The position numbers and the translations under genes were made by a program. Positions 16,340-24,029 of a stretch of DNA of 64,000 nucleotides are shown here, one piece after another. Numbering within the stretch: position 1 is the stretch's first letter; each line of letters opens with the position of its first letter. Below the pieces are notes generated by a model. It worked only from the letters and a program-made list of their open reading frames with translations. It was not told the origin of the DNA and ran no database searches. This DNA comes from an uncultured bacterium (lineage in GTDB: Bacteria > Bacteroidota > Ignavibacteria > Kapaibacteriales > UBA4661). The DNA is taken from positions 68,486 through 132,485 of the forward strand of contig CALCNX010000032.1 of NCBI GenBank assembly GCA_937899715.1. Reading direction: 5' to 3'.

Positions 16340-17677
16340 ATGAACGCAAAACGACTTTTTGTAGCGGCTACTGCTTTCGTTGGATTCAGCACAGCTGCCT
16401 TTTCACAACTTCCCAAAGAGGTTACTGATGCTGGTATAACGGTCTCGCCATGGCCCTTCACACAGACCCAAGCTGTCACCATTTCGGTGGATGCCACCAA
16501 AACCTGGCCTCGCACAGCACTTGCCTCCGATAAACAGCCGCTCAAAGGCGCTGCTGAAGTGAATATCCATGGCGGCGTTAATCTTGGCAAGATACCCGGA
16601 ACTGGCGTAGCCGATGCGGATGTAATGCGCTGGCAAAAAGTACAGGGCGATTGGAGAAACTATCCTGCAAAATGTAAATTTACTAAGACTGCAACGGATA
16701 AGTTTGAATTGAAGATAACCCCGCAAACACACTTTCTACTTGGTACGGGCGATGTCATCAGTGAGATTGATTTTGTCTTAAATGATGGAACTGGTGGCAC
16801 AAAATCTGGTGGTACAGCACCCGCAGCCGGAAAAGAAACCGAAGGTGATGGTCGCTCGGATATCTTTGTTCCGTTGAGCGGCACTGTCCTGCAATTTCCG
16901 AAAACTGTCAGTGATGCAGGTATTACAGTATCACCATGGCCCTTTACCCAGACTCAGGCTATTACCATTTCAGTAGATGCTACCAAAACCTGGCCTCGCA
17001 CGGCAATTGCTACCGATAAACAACCGCTCAAAGGTGCCGCTGATGTATTTATTCACGGTGGTGTCAATCTTGGCAAAATACCTGCAACAGGCGTGGCTGA
17101 TGCAGATGTGATGCGCTGGCAAAAAGTACAGGGCGACTGGAGAAACTATCCTGCAAAATGTAAATTTACCAAGACCGCAACGGACAAGTTTGAACTAAAG
17201 ATCACCCCTTCAACGCACTTTTTGCTCGGTACAGGTGATGTTATTACGGAGATTGATTTTGTGTTAAATGATGGAACGGGTGGTACAAAATCCGGTGGTA
17301 CAGCACCGGCAGCCGGAAAAGAAACCGAAGGCGATGGACGTAACGATATCTTTGTTCCGTTGACGGCAACAGCACCAACATCGGTTCGCAATACAGACAT
17401 CTTCACCGCAGCGATGAGCTATCCGAACCCTGCTACGGATGTGGTCAATATCAACTTCGGCATGAAAAACACGGGCAATGTTGTCTTGAAAATCTTCAAC
17501 ACCCAAGGCAACGAAGTTGCGACCTTGCTGGATGGCAACACCATGTCCGGCAATGCGCTCCACATCATCCAGTGGGACGTTACCAATGTTGCGGGCAAAA
17601 AAGTTCCGCCCGGGGCATATTTCTTCCGTCTGAGCGTCAACGGTGCTACCGAAACCGGTAAAATCGTTGTGAACTAA
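16340..17677 (+). CDS. T9SS-secreted protein with two tandem CBM-like beta-sandwich modules
   Basis: 445 aa. A signal peptide (FVAATAFVGFSTAAFSQ) is followed by two nearly identical modules at about residues 28-188 and 190-350, offset 162 aa and 486 bp. Each contains SPWPFTQTQ, TKTWPRTA, NLGKIP, MRWQKVQGDWRNYPAKCKF and IDFVLNDGTGG...DIFVPL. This pattern resembles the immunoglobulin-like/CBM modules found in secreted glucan-active Bacteroidetes proteins, with Trp residues suited to sugar stacking. A C-terminal T9SS sorting domain (SYPNPATDVVNINFG... GAYFFRLSVNGATETGKIV) directs it to the surface. Lying after susCD, it occupies the SusE/SusF position, so surface glycan binding is likely, though not proven. 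It has no catalytic motif and is followed by a strong terminator. Confidence 0.8.
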   Translation: MNAKRLFVAATAFVGFSTAAFSQLPKEVTDAGITVSPWPFTQTQAVTISVDATKTWPRTALASDKQPLKGAAEVNIHGGVNLGKIPGTGVADADVMRWQKVQGDWRNYPAKCKFTKTATDKFELKITPQTHFLLGTGDVISEIDFVLNDGTGGTKSGGTAPAAGKETEGDGRSDIFVPLSGTVLQFPKTVSDAGITVSPWPFTQTQAITISVDATKTWPRTAIATDKQPLKGAADVFIHGGVNLGKIPATGVADADVMRWQKVQGDWRNYPAKCKFTKTATDKFELKITPSTHFLLGTGDVITEIDFVLNDGTGGTKSGGTAPAAGKETEGDGRNDIFVPLTATAPTSVRNTDIFTAAMSYPNPATDVVNINFGMKNTGNVVLKIFNTQGNEVATLLDGNTMSGNALHIIQWDVTNVAGKKVPPGAYFFRLSVNGATETGKIVVN

Positions 17678-17701
17678 TACTTGCTCTCAAAAGTATTCAA
17701 G

Positions 17702-17739
17702 AAGCCCCTCCCTGCGTACTTGCGGGGAGGGGCTTTTTT
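17702..17739 (+). terminator. Strong rho-independent terminator ending the sus-like locus
   Basis: AAGCCCCTCCC pairs with GGGAGGGGCTT around a short loop and is followed by six T residues. Confidence 0.92.
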
Positions 17740-17790
17740 GTTATTTTGTGTCTCATTCATCACGATTGGACAAATATAATCTACCCATCA

Positions 17791-17913
17791 ATGACAACCC
17801 AAGAATCCCTCTTTGATGCCGCATTGCTCGCGGAGGCGCACAAACTTCCGATGGAATATCGGAGACATCTTTTAGAGATAGTTCGTATCTTTCGTGAGAG
17901 TATCGTCTGCTAA
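17791..17913 (+). CDS. Small 40-aa ORF, possible antitoxin-like remnant
   Basis: ATG to TAA, beginning MTTQESLFDAALLAEAHKLP and ending RIFRESIVC. It is Leu/Glu/Arg-rich and predicted helical, loosely like the N-terminus of short DUF2281/antitoxin-type proteins. The stop codon touches the left end of a palindromic element, so it may be the truncated start of a longer gene. No toxin gene follows. Coding status is uncertain. Confidence 0.3.
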   Translation: MTTQESLFDAALLAEAHKLPMEYRRHLLEIVRIFRESIVC

Positions 17914-18053
17914 AATTCCCCTCTTTGGAACAACAAAAGGGAGGGTACGAGCGGTAGCGAGGACGGGGTGTTGCTTTGAGCATTGCTTCCGAACTATCCT
18001 GCCAGTCCTCGCTTTGCTTCGGCTGAGACCCCTTCATACATGAAGAGGAATTT
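17913..18053. repeat. MITE-like palindromic element
   Basis: Ends aaattcccctctt (17913-17925) and aagaggaattt (18043-18053) are imperfect inverted repeats, with an internal gcggtagcgaggac/gtcctcgctttgc pair. No coding content; about 141 bp. Confidence 0.55.
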
Positions 18054-18102
18054 GAATGAGCGTAACTTCAGTATGTAATGCTACGGTATTATAACCACAC
18101 AC

Positions 18103-18242
18103 CTCAGTACACGACAAAATTTCTTCAATAGTGGCACAGACATTCTTGTCTGTGAGTCTTCATGCGGTATTCACAGGCAAGAATGCCTGTGCCACCGAAA
18201 CCTGATTTTATGACCTCTGCAAAGTTTTTGTCGTGTACTGAG
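18103..18242. repeat. MITE-like element with perfect 17-bp terminal inverted repeats
   Basis: CTCAGTACACGACAAAA at 18103-18119 is the exact complement of 18226-18242. Nested inside is a second 24-bp inverted pair (18131-18154 with 18172-18195, 22 of 24 matching) built from GTGGCACAGACATTCTTGTC. No ORF. The structure fits a non-autonomous mobile element carrying, or inserted by, another palindrome. Confidence 0.7.
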
Positions 18243-18597
18243 ACCACACACATAAAATTCTGAATGGGCTTCAATCGTATGAAATCAATTCTAAGACGGC
18301 ACTTGAAACTAACTTTTCTTGATACGATAGAATTAGATCCAAGATTATTTTTTCATAAACTTTCACCGACAGGAAGCAAAAGACTTGACTTTGTGAAAAT
18401 TGCTATGTAACTTATAGGAGCATCGTAAGTTACCGATTTGTCAACCATTTTCGACAAAAGGTGTTGCCTTCCCAAAGTTTGCTTTCCACGCTCCCGGTAG
18501 AGCCGCAGCGACTCCGCTCACTGCCTCCCTTGCGCCATCGCACAATCGTGCTGCTGCTTCTGAGTCGCCTCCGTACTCGCTTGGCGGACGCGTACTG

Positions 18598-19083
18598 GTG
18601 CTGAACCAAAGCTATGAACCGATAAGTGTCTGCAATATCAAAAAGGCAATGACGCTGCTGTTTTTGATGAAAGCGGAAATTGTCGTCACCAACGACAAGC
18701 GTAAAGTACGCTCCATCCGCACCATTTTCGCGTGTCCGAGCGTCATTCGGCTTCGGCGTTATATCCACGTACCGGTGAAAAAAGTAGAGCTTTCGCGGAA
18801 AAATATTTTGCGCCGCGACAACCACCAATGTCAATACTGCGGCACACCCAAAGCGCCACTCACCATTGACCACGTGCTGCCGAAGTCTCGCGCGGGCACG
18901 GACACGTGGGAAAACCTTGTCTGCGCCTGCGTGAAGTGCAACACAAAAAAGGGCAACCGTACGCCCGACGAAGCAGGAATGAAGCTGCTCAAAACACCGC
19001 GCCGTCCCAGCCACGTCACGTTTATCAAAAATATTGGCGGTGAACTTGATGAAGGCTGGAAGCCGTATTTATTTATGACCTGA
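18598..19083 (+). CDS. HNH endonuclease family protein (non-ATG start)
   Basis: 161 aa in this model. The zinc/HNH core is clear: CQYCGTPKAPLTIDHVLPKS, then ENLVCACVKCNTKKGNRTP. Such stand-alone HNH proteins (McrA-like fold) cut or nick DNA. The N-terminal block VLNQSYEPISVCNIKKAMTLL is also typical, and family members usually start two to five residues before it. The only in-frame common start there is GTG 18598. The frame is open back to a TAG near 18415 without an ATG, so a GTG start or an upstream non-ATG start is required. Followed by a terminator. Confidence 0.85.
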   Translation: MLNQSYEPISVCNIKKAMTLLFLMKAEIVVTNDKRKVRSIRTIFACPSVIRLRRYIHVPVKKVELSRKNILRRDNHQCQYCGTPKAPLTIDHVLPKSRAGTDTWENLVCACVKCNTKKGNRTPDEAGMKLLKTPRRPSHVTFIKNIGGELDEGWKPYLFMT

Positions 19084-19124
19084 GCGGCATCATACCGCCA
19101 ACATATCGTTTACAAAATATAGAA

Positions 19125-19171
19125 ACAGCCTTCAAAGCTAGAATTTATGGCGCTTTGAAGGCTGTTTTTTT
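19125..19171 (+). terminator. Rho-independent terminator after the HNH gene
   Basis: ACAGCCTTCAAAG pairs with CTTTGAAGGCTGT, followed by seven T residues. Confidence 0.9.
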
Positions 19172-19210
19172 AGTATTGCCTCTTCACAGACGAAAACTTG
19201 CATACTCCTT

Positions 19211-19364
19211 AGAGGCTGTTTGGAAACTAGGAAAATCCACACTTTTACTCTCATCCCAACCTTCTCCCAGAGGGAGAAGGAGAAAGAAATCAGCTTTGTA
19301 TCTTGCTTCCTCTCCCTGTGGGAGAGGATTGAGGTGAGGGAAAAGAAGTTTTCAAACAGCCTCT
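19211..19364. repeat. Palindromic element with 18-bp inverted ends
   Basis: agaggctgtttggaaact (19211-19228) and agttttcaaacagcctct (19347-19364) are inverted repeats with one mismatch. Inside are two GA/CT hairpins (ccttctcccagagggagaagg and cctctccctgtgggagagg). A solo end of the same type occurs at 1647-1664. Confidence 0.7.
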
Positions 19365-19386
19365 TACAATAAGACTTGAGAACTTT

Positions 19387-19935
19387 TTATGACCGACGAC
19401 CTTTGACGAGCCAAAGAATACCGCCAACAACGACGCTCCCAATCAAGAGCACAAATGCTGTCCATTTGCATTCATTCGCAATGGAAGTCCAGCCTGCGTG
19501 CGTTGCGATTGCGCCCGGAAATCCTTGCAACATGAGTATAACCCCCGCATTTTCGGCAAAATCACTTATCATTATCACCAACGGCAGAACAACATTCAAG
19601 AGCCGCCAAAGGGTGTTTTCGGGAAGAAGGGAGCGGTAGAAGAAGCTCAAGACCAGTATGGAAAAACTGGTGTACACGAGCGGATAGATAACGTCCACCA
19701 CACTTTCAACAAAAAAATAGACCGAACGCCCTTCTACACCCAGCAGTGTAAAGAATGACAGCACGTCGTTCTCCGTAAAACCAAAGCGCATATCCATCGG
19801 GTTGGCAAAGGTTCCCATGCGACCTTGCATAAACGGAAAAATGAAGATGTTAAAGAGCATCATCAGCAAGAAGGAGAGAATGACTCTCAGTCCCGTGCTT
19901 TGAGCATAGAAAAATTGAGAAAGCGACCGTACCAT
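19387..19935 (-). CDS. Unknown integral membrane protein
   Basis: 182 aa with about four hydrophobic segments: VILSFLLMMLFNIFIFPF, YPLVYTSFSILVLSFFY, LLNVVLPLVIMISDF and WTAFVLLIGSVVVGGILWLV. I do not recognise a family. It is the last gene of a minus-strand pair with the MFS transporter 50 bp upstream, so they may share a transcript. There is no catalytic motif. Confidence 0.65.
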   Translation of the reverse strand: MVRSLSQFFYAQSTGLRVILSFLLMMLFNIFIFPFMQGRMGTFANPMDMRFGFTENDVLSFFTLLGVEGRSVYFFVESVVDVIYPLVYTSFSILVLSFFYRSLLPENTLWRLLNVVLPLVIMISDFAENAGVILMLQGFPGAIATHAGWTSIANECKWTAFVLLIGSVVVGGILWLVKGRRS

Positions 19936-19985
19936 ATCAAATACCTATCAATAGTGTAAAGAAGGGCTGTGAAATAAGAAAATAG

Positions 19986-21221
19986 TTATGCCGATGCAGC
20001 CGTTTTTACCACTGGCTCATGTGTCCGTAAAAACCGCTCCACCAAAAACAAACTGCACAAAACCAGCACTACCGCAACAAGAAACGGGCTTCCCGGAAAG
20101 TATATCGCAGCACTCGGTCGGGTAGTAAGAGCAAACGCATTGGTCATCAAGAGCGGTCCCATAATTTGATTAACGCTCATCATGCTCCCCAGAACGCCTT
20201 GCAACTCGCCTTGTTCGTTAGCCGGAACATTGTCGGAAACAATGGCTTGCAAGGCGGGCGTAGCAACAAAGCCAAGTACGTGCGGAATAATAATCGCATA
20301 CAGCATCCAGCCTTGTGAGGCAAAAGCAAAAAGAATATTCCCCAGCATACGCAATGAAAAGCCGATAATAACCGCAAGCCGTACACCCAGCTTCGCCATC
20401 ACAACACGAATCAAAAAGCCTTGCACCAGAATCATCATCACGCCAAACGTACCGAGCGAATAACCTATTTGCGCCTCGTTCCAGTGAAATTTTTCCATCA
20501 CATAATACGTCCATGTTGATTCCAGCCCGTGATTGCTCACATATAGCAACAGCAGTGCGGCAATGAGGCTTGCCACCATCGGATACTTCCGTAAATGTGC
20601 CAGCGAACCAAGCGGATTGGCACGTTTCCAATCGAAAGAGCGCCGACGTTCTTGCGGCAGTGATTCCGGCACAATAAAATAACCATAGAGAAAATTCGTG
20701 AACGTCAATCCAGCCGATACCCAAAACGGCACGTGGACACCAAACTGCCCGACCACACCGCCCAGCACAGGTCCCAGCACAAATCCAATACCAAAGGCTG
20801 CGCCAATGAGACCGAAATTTTGTGCTTTATTCTCCGGCGTACTGACATCGGCTATGTACGCTGAAGCGGTCGTATAGCTTGCTCCCAGTATGCCCGCCAA
20901 TGCTCGCCCCACAAAAAGCCACGCGAGGTTAGGCGCAAGCGCAAGCAGCACATAATCTGCTCCCAAGCCCAAGAGAGAGATAAGCAACACTGGACGACGA
21001 CCAATACTATCACTCAAGTTTCCGAGTATCGGCGCGAACACGAACTGCATGATTGCGTAAGTGAACGACAGCCAGCCTCCATACTCGGCAGCGACGCTTA
21101 CACTACCGCCCGTCATGCCGGCAACCAGCTTCGGGAAGACGGGAATGATAATACCCAGCCCGATTGCGTCGAGCAAGATGGTGGTAAAAATGAAGGGCAA
21201 CGCGGCTTTGCGACTGGTCAT
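19986..21221 (-). CDS. TetA-like MFS drug/H+ antiporter
   Basis: 411 aa with 12 predicted membrane helices. The MFS motif A loop GNLSDSIGRRPVL and the antiporter motif C region GIGFVLGPVLGG are clear, placing it with TetA(TCR1)-type exporters in the inner membrane. The substrate is not predictable and resistance is not implied. No TetR-type regulator is adjacent. The downstream membrane-protein gene may be cotranscribed. Confidence 0.88.
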   Translation of the reverse strand: MTSRKAALPFIFTTILLDAIGLGIIIPVFPKLVAGMTGGSVSVAAEYGGWLSFTYAIMQFVFAPILGNLSDSIGRRPVLLISLLGLGADYVLLALAPNLAWLFVGRALAGILGASYTTASAYIADVSTPENKAQNFGLIGAAFGIGFVLGPVLGGVVGQFGVHVPFWVSAGLTFTNFLYGYFIVPESLPQERRRSFDWKRANPLGSLAHLRKYPMVASLIAALLLLYVSNHGLESTWTYYVMEKFHWNEAQIGYSLGTFGVMMILVQGFLIRVVMAKLGVRLAVIIGFSLRMLGNILFAFASQGWMLYAIIIPHVLGFVATPALQAIVSDNVPANEQGELQGVLGSMMSVNQIMGPLLMTNAFALTTRPSAAIYFPGSPFLVAVVLVLCSLFLVERFLRTHEPVVKTAASA

Positions 21222-21246
21222 TGGTAGTCTGATAAATAGTGATTTT

Positions 21247-21690
21247 TCAAATCGGTTTCACAAAAGTAACAATGCGTTCCACCTCTTGAAAACCGACTTT
21301 TGCGTGAAATTGATGGCTGTTGGTGTTCTCCAACAGTGCATCGGAGGCAAGTTCGGTGCATCCACGCTCACGTGCCCATTCCTCCGCAGTGCAAATGAGT
21401 TGTTCGCCAATGCCCTGGCGTTGGAAGTCTTTCTTTACATATACACCTTCAAGATAGCCGACGGGATAACGGCTTGCTCCCGGAACGTACTCCGAGCGAA
21501 GTGAGAGATTCATAAAACCAATAGCATCACCATCGTCATTACGCACAATGAAGCCTGCTTCACGGGGAGATTGGAAAATCTTCACAAGAATTTCGTGCAT
21601 CTCCTCGCTTGAACCTTCATCTGACCAGAGTTCCAGCGCCAAAGCGCACCATTCATCAATGTCATTTTCGCTAACAGGGAGAATATTCAT
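21247..21690 (-). CDS. GNAT acetyltransferase resembling aminoglycoside AAC(6')-I
   Basis: 147 aa. The whole layout follows AAC(6')-I enzymes: MNILPVSENDIDEWCALALELW at the start (quoted here only in part as MNILPVSEN), SLRSEYVPG, PVGYLEGVYV, the acetyl-CoA motif QRQGIGEQL and CTELASDALLEN...HAKVGF near the end. These enzymes acetylate the 6'-amino group of aminoglycosides. As a chromosomal environmental homologue its true substrate may be another amine. ATG 21690 is preferred over TTG 21705 because it matches the family start. The following gene in the transcript is the MFS exporter. Confidence 0.82.
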   Translation of the reverse strand: MNILPVSENDIDEWCALALELWSDEGSSEEMHEILVKIFQSPREAGFIVRNDDGDAIGFMNLSLRSEYVPGASRYPVGYLEGVYVKKDFQRQGIGEQLICTAEEWARERGCTELASDALLENTNSHQFHAKVGFQEVERIVTFVKPI

Positions 21691-21710
21691 GTACAACCCT
21701 TGCAATTACG

Positions 21711-22196
21711 TTACGAAAAATATTTTCGTGCAAAATACGCTATCGGCAATCCTATACAAACCATGAGGATACACGCGCCGATGGCTGCTTGCACGGGATT
21801 AAATGGCGCTTTGGGCGTGTTTGAAATCGGAAGAACGACAAAACTCATTACTATCCACACAAAGACTGCGTACAGAACACCGCTCACAGCAACGTTCTCG
21901 ACGAGAATCGGTAGTTTCGCGGCGGCAAGGAAAAACAGGGTCGTCCAGATAAGCGCAATGCAATAATGGAGCAACAAGCCCACAACTCCAGATGTAAGTC
22001 CGCCTGTAAAAGCATCTTGCCCCATTACACCGCTCGCCACAAACTGCAATAAGCGCAAAGGGCTCGTTCCACCACGCAGCAAAAAGTGAATTATTGCCGC
22101 CGTAATATCCAAACTTCCCGCTACCAGCCATGCCTGAAGAATAGCCGTGACAAGGCTTGCGGGTGTTTTGCCCAAGGGTAGAAACTGTTGTTCCAT
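21711..22196 (-). CDS. Unknown four-helix membrane protein
   Basis: 161 aa with hydrophobic segments near residues 14-38, 62-90, 98-122 and 134-158 (for example AVSGVLYAVFVWIVMSFVVL). It resembles small conserved membrane proteins of soil and aquatic bacteria, but I cannot assign a named family with confidence. It lies 20 bp upstream of the acetyltransferase on the same strand, so they are probably cotranscribed. Confidence 0.68.
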   Translation of the reverse strand: MEQQFLPLGKTPASLVTAILQAWLVAGSLDITAAIIHFLLRGGTSPLRLLQFVASGVMGQDAFTGGLTSGVVGLLLHYCIALIWTTLFFLAAAKLPILVENVAVSGVLYAVFVWIVMSFVVLPISNTPKAPFNPVQAAIGACILMVCIGLPIAYFARKYFS

Positions 22197-22279
22197 GAGT
22201 TTTCTCTTGGTGATTGATTATGAATAACAAAGGAGTTTATGTGCATCGTATGAAAATTCAACCTTCGGTATAAGCGTTT

Positions 22280-22777
22280 TCACTTTATTGAACGCAATTG
22301 GTAAATAGCTATGACGAGCAGTCCCGTCGCAGCAATCGCAGCAATAGTTCTGACATGATTCCAGACAGTCCAAGCAGCAAGATAATCTTTCCAGACTTGT
22401 ACAGATGAGGGGTTCGAGGCATCAATACTTGCCAGAGTATCATTGAGCGGAACATTAAAAGCAATCGTTACCCCGAATGTTCCGATGAGGTACATTACAC
22501 TGCCGGCAAGCAAAAAGGAGATTCCGGGCTGGTTCCAGTGCATAAAACAATATAGTATATTGGCAACACAGGCGAGAGCAGAACCGAGAAATATCAACAA
22601 AAAGAGCGGATTGACAATGGCTGTATTGATAGCTTGCATGGTAGAAATACCGTTTTCAGGCGACATCCGAGCGAGAACTTTCATCATAAAATTTGAAAAT
22701 ACAAACAGTAATCCCGCAATCATACCGCTTCCGAGTGTGCTGGAGAGTGTTAAAGGAAAAAGCAATTTTTCAAACAT
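22280..22777 (-). CDS. DUF1772 (anthrone oxygenase-like) membrane protein
   Basis: 165 aa with four membrane helices and the DUF1772 signature GTFGVTIAFNVPLNDTLA followed by WTVWNHVRT. DUF1772 proteins are small membrane proteins, some annotated as anthrone-oxygenase-like; no reaction is established for bacterial members. ATG 22777 (MFEKLLFPLTL) is chosen because the 37-residue upstream extension lacks family character. It lies in a run of short minus-strand accessory genes. Confidence 0.82.
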   Translation of the reverse strand: MFEKLLFPLTLSSTLGSGMIAGLLFVFSNFMMKVLARMSPENGISTMQAINTAIVNPLFLLIFLGSALACVANILYCFMHWNQPGISFLLAGSVMYLIGTFGVTIAFNVPLNDTLASIDASNPSSVQVWKDYLAAWTVWNHVRTIAAIAATGLLVIAIYQLRSIK

Positions 22778-22880
22778 AGAAATAGCGAATTCAATTGGTA
22801 AATTATTCGTGGGATGAGTCTCGGCTGGAAAGTGTACAAAAGTAGCGAAAAAGACCCGCAAAGCCAATCCCCCAAAATAA

Positions 22881-23441
22881 TTACTCAAATCTTTTAGATA
22901 CTTTGAGGTCGTTATTGAGTTGCCTATAATCTATTTTTCCTTCTCGTGCTTTCAGATGCTCCACAACCGCAATCGCTCTTTCGATGCGGCGTATAGGGTT
23001 TTTCATGGATGAAACAATGTACAAAAGTGTTCTCCGTTTGCCTTCCGGCAACGCATGAAAAAAGCGGTTGCCCTCAGCGTCCTGTCTCAGCAATTCCTCT
23101 AACTCTTCAGGCATTTCTAAGCCATATTCGCTGTCGTCTTTTCGCAACTGCACAAGCACTACGCTCCCCGCATCAATGCTGAGTTTTGCGCGGTGGTCTT
23201 TGTTGACCATGATGACCGTTTTCCCTTTACCGCGAGGAATTAAGCCGCATTGATACTCGACGCTCATACTCTCAGAGGTGATCTTTGCCACAACACGCTT
23301 CGTGCCTTCTACGTGAAAGTGCGATGCTATCTCGCTCGGCACGACCACGTGCGTTTGATAGATTTTGCTTTCGGAGGATTGAAGCGTTGTCTCAAAATCG
23401 AATGAGCCTTGTGATACAGCGCTTTGGAGAGATATTTTCAT
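22881..23441 (-). CDS. DUF1905/YdeI-like (OmpD-associated family) protein
   Basis: 186 aa. The N-terminal half (YQTHVVVPSEIASHFHVEGTK... CGLIPRGKGKTVIMVNKDHR) is a DUF1905 beta-barrel. The C-terminal half (ALPEGKRRTLLYIVSSMKNPIRRIERA) is the helical YdeI/bacteriocin-protection-like domain. ATG 23441 (MKISLQSAVS) is preferred to the longer frame because the preceding 37 residues are low-complexity. Function is unknown. It is part of the minus-strand accessory run. Confidence 0.8.
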   Translation of the reverse strand: MKISLQSAVSQGSFDFETTLQSSESKIYQTHVVVPSEIASHFHVEGTKRVVAKITSESMSVEYQCGLIPRGKGKTVIMVNKDHRAKLSIDAGSVVLVQLRKDDSEYGLEMPEELEELLRQDAEGNRFFHALPEGKRRTLLYIVSSMKNPIRRIERAIAVVEHLKAREGKIDYRQLNNDLKVSKRFE

Positions 23442-23472
23442 GATAACATTGCAAAAAGTTCTTGAAGATTTG

Positions 23473-23943
23473 TTACACCCCAAACTGCCGTAAATGGTGG
23501 TCGAGGTGCTTGGATTGGAGCGTGTCCCATTCTTCATCGGTGAGTTTCCCAAAAAATGGATGTGGCTCTTTGGTTATTGCGCCCGGACCGCTTTGCAGAA
23601 AGCGCTCAAGAAGCATGATAAGATTATATTTTTCCTCTTCAAACGAGTGTTTATCCGAGATAAGAAACATCGGGTCGGTTGGCAAATTTTTCCCAAAACC
23701 GCCTTCGCCCAAAATTCTCTTTTTCGCAAATGCACCAAAGAGTCTGCCTATCAGCCGCCGTTTCGTTGGGAGTTCTCCTAGCGCCGATTTGAGTGGTTGC
23801 TGGCAATGAACAAGCATTTGCGCGACATTCATTTTACCCCAAAGCGGCACAGAGTTATGTGTGAGTGAGCGAATGCGGTTGATAATAGCTTGGTTGTCTT
23901 CCGCCTGAAAAAGGCTAGGGGTCTGTGTGGATGTAGTATTCAT
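23473..23943 (-). CDS. DUF1569 (DinB-like) protein
   Basis: 156 aa helical-bundle protein of the DinB superfamily. The DUF1569 pattern is visible as WGKMNVAQMLVHCQQPL and, at the C-terminus, HPFFGKLTDEEWDTLQSKHLDHHLRQFGV (shown in part: KHLDHHLRQFGV), where His residues are candidate metal ligands. Biochemical role unknown; some relatives are thiol transferases. ATG 23943 is preferred over the TTG four codons upstream. Confidence 0.82.
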   Translation of the reverse strand: MNTTSTQTPSLFQAEDNQAIINRIRSLTHNSVPLWGKMNVAQMLVHCQQPLKSALGELPTKRRLIGRLFGAFAKKRILGEGGFGKNLPTDPMFLISDKHSFEEEKYNLIMLLERFLQSGPGAITKEPHPFFGKLTDEEWDTLQSKHLDHHLRQFGV

Positions 23944-24029
23944 ATATTCGGACAATAAATGGAATTATGTAATTCTTTGAATGTTGAATGTAAAATTGCG
24001 AAAACAGTGTACGTCCTTTTCCCATGCTT

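Noticed and set aside
18103..18242. Intact insertion sequence
   Set aside because: The element is only about 140 bp and contains no transposase reading frame.
19498..19758. Plus-strand ORF opposite the membrane protein at 19387-19935
   Set aside because: Shadow of the minus-strand gene; the minus frame has clear membrane segments.
22778..22888. N-terminal extension of the DUF1772 protein
   Set aside because: It has no family similarity and would crowd the upstream gene's end; the ATG at 22777 matches the family start.
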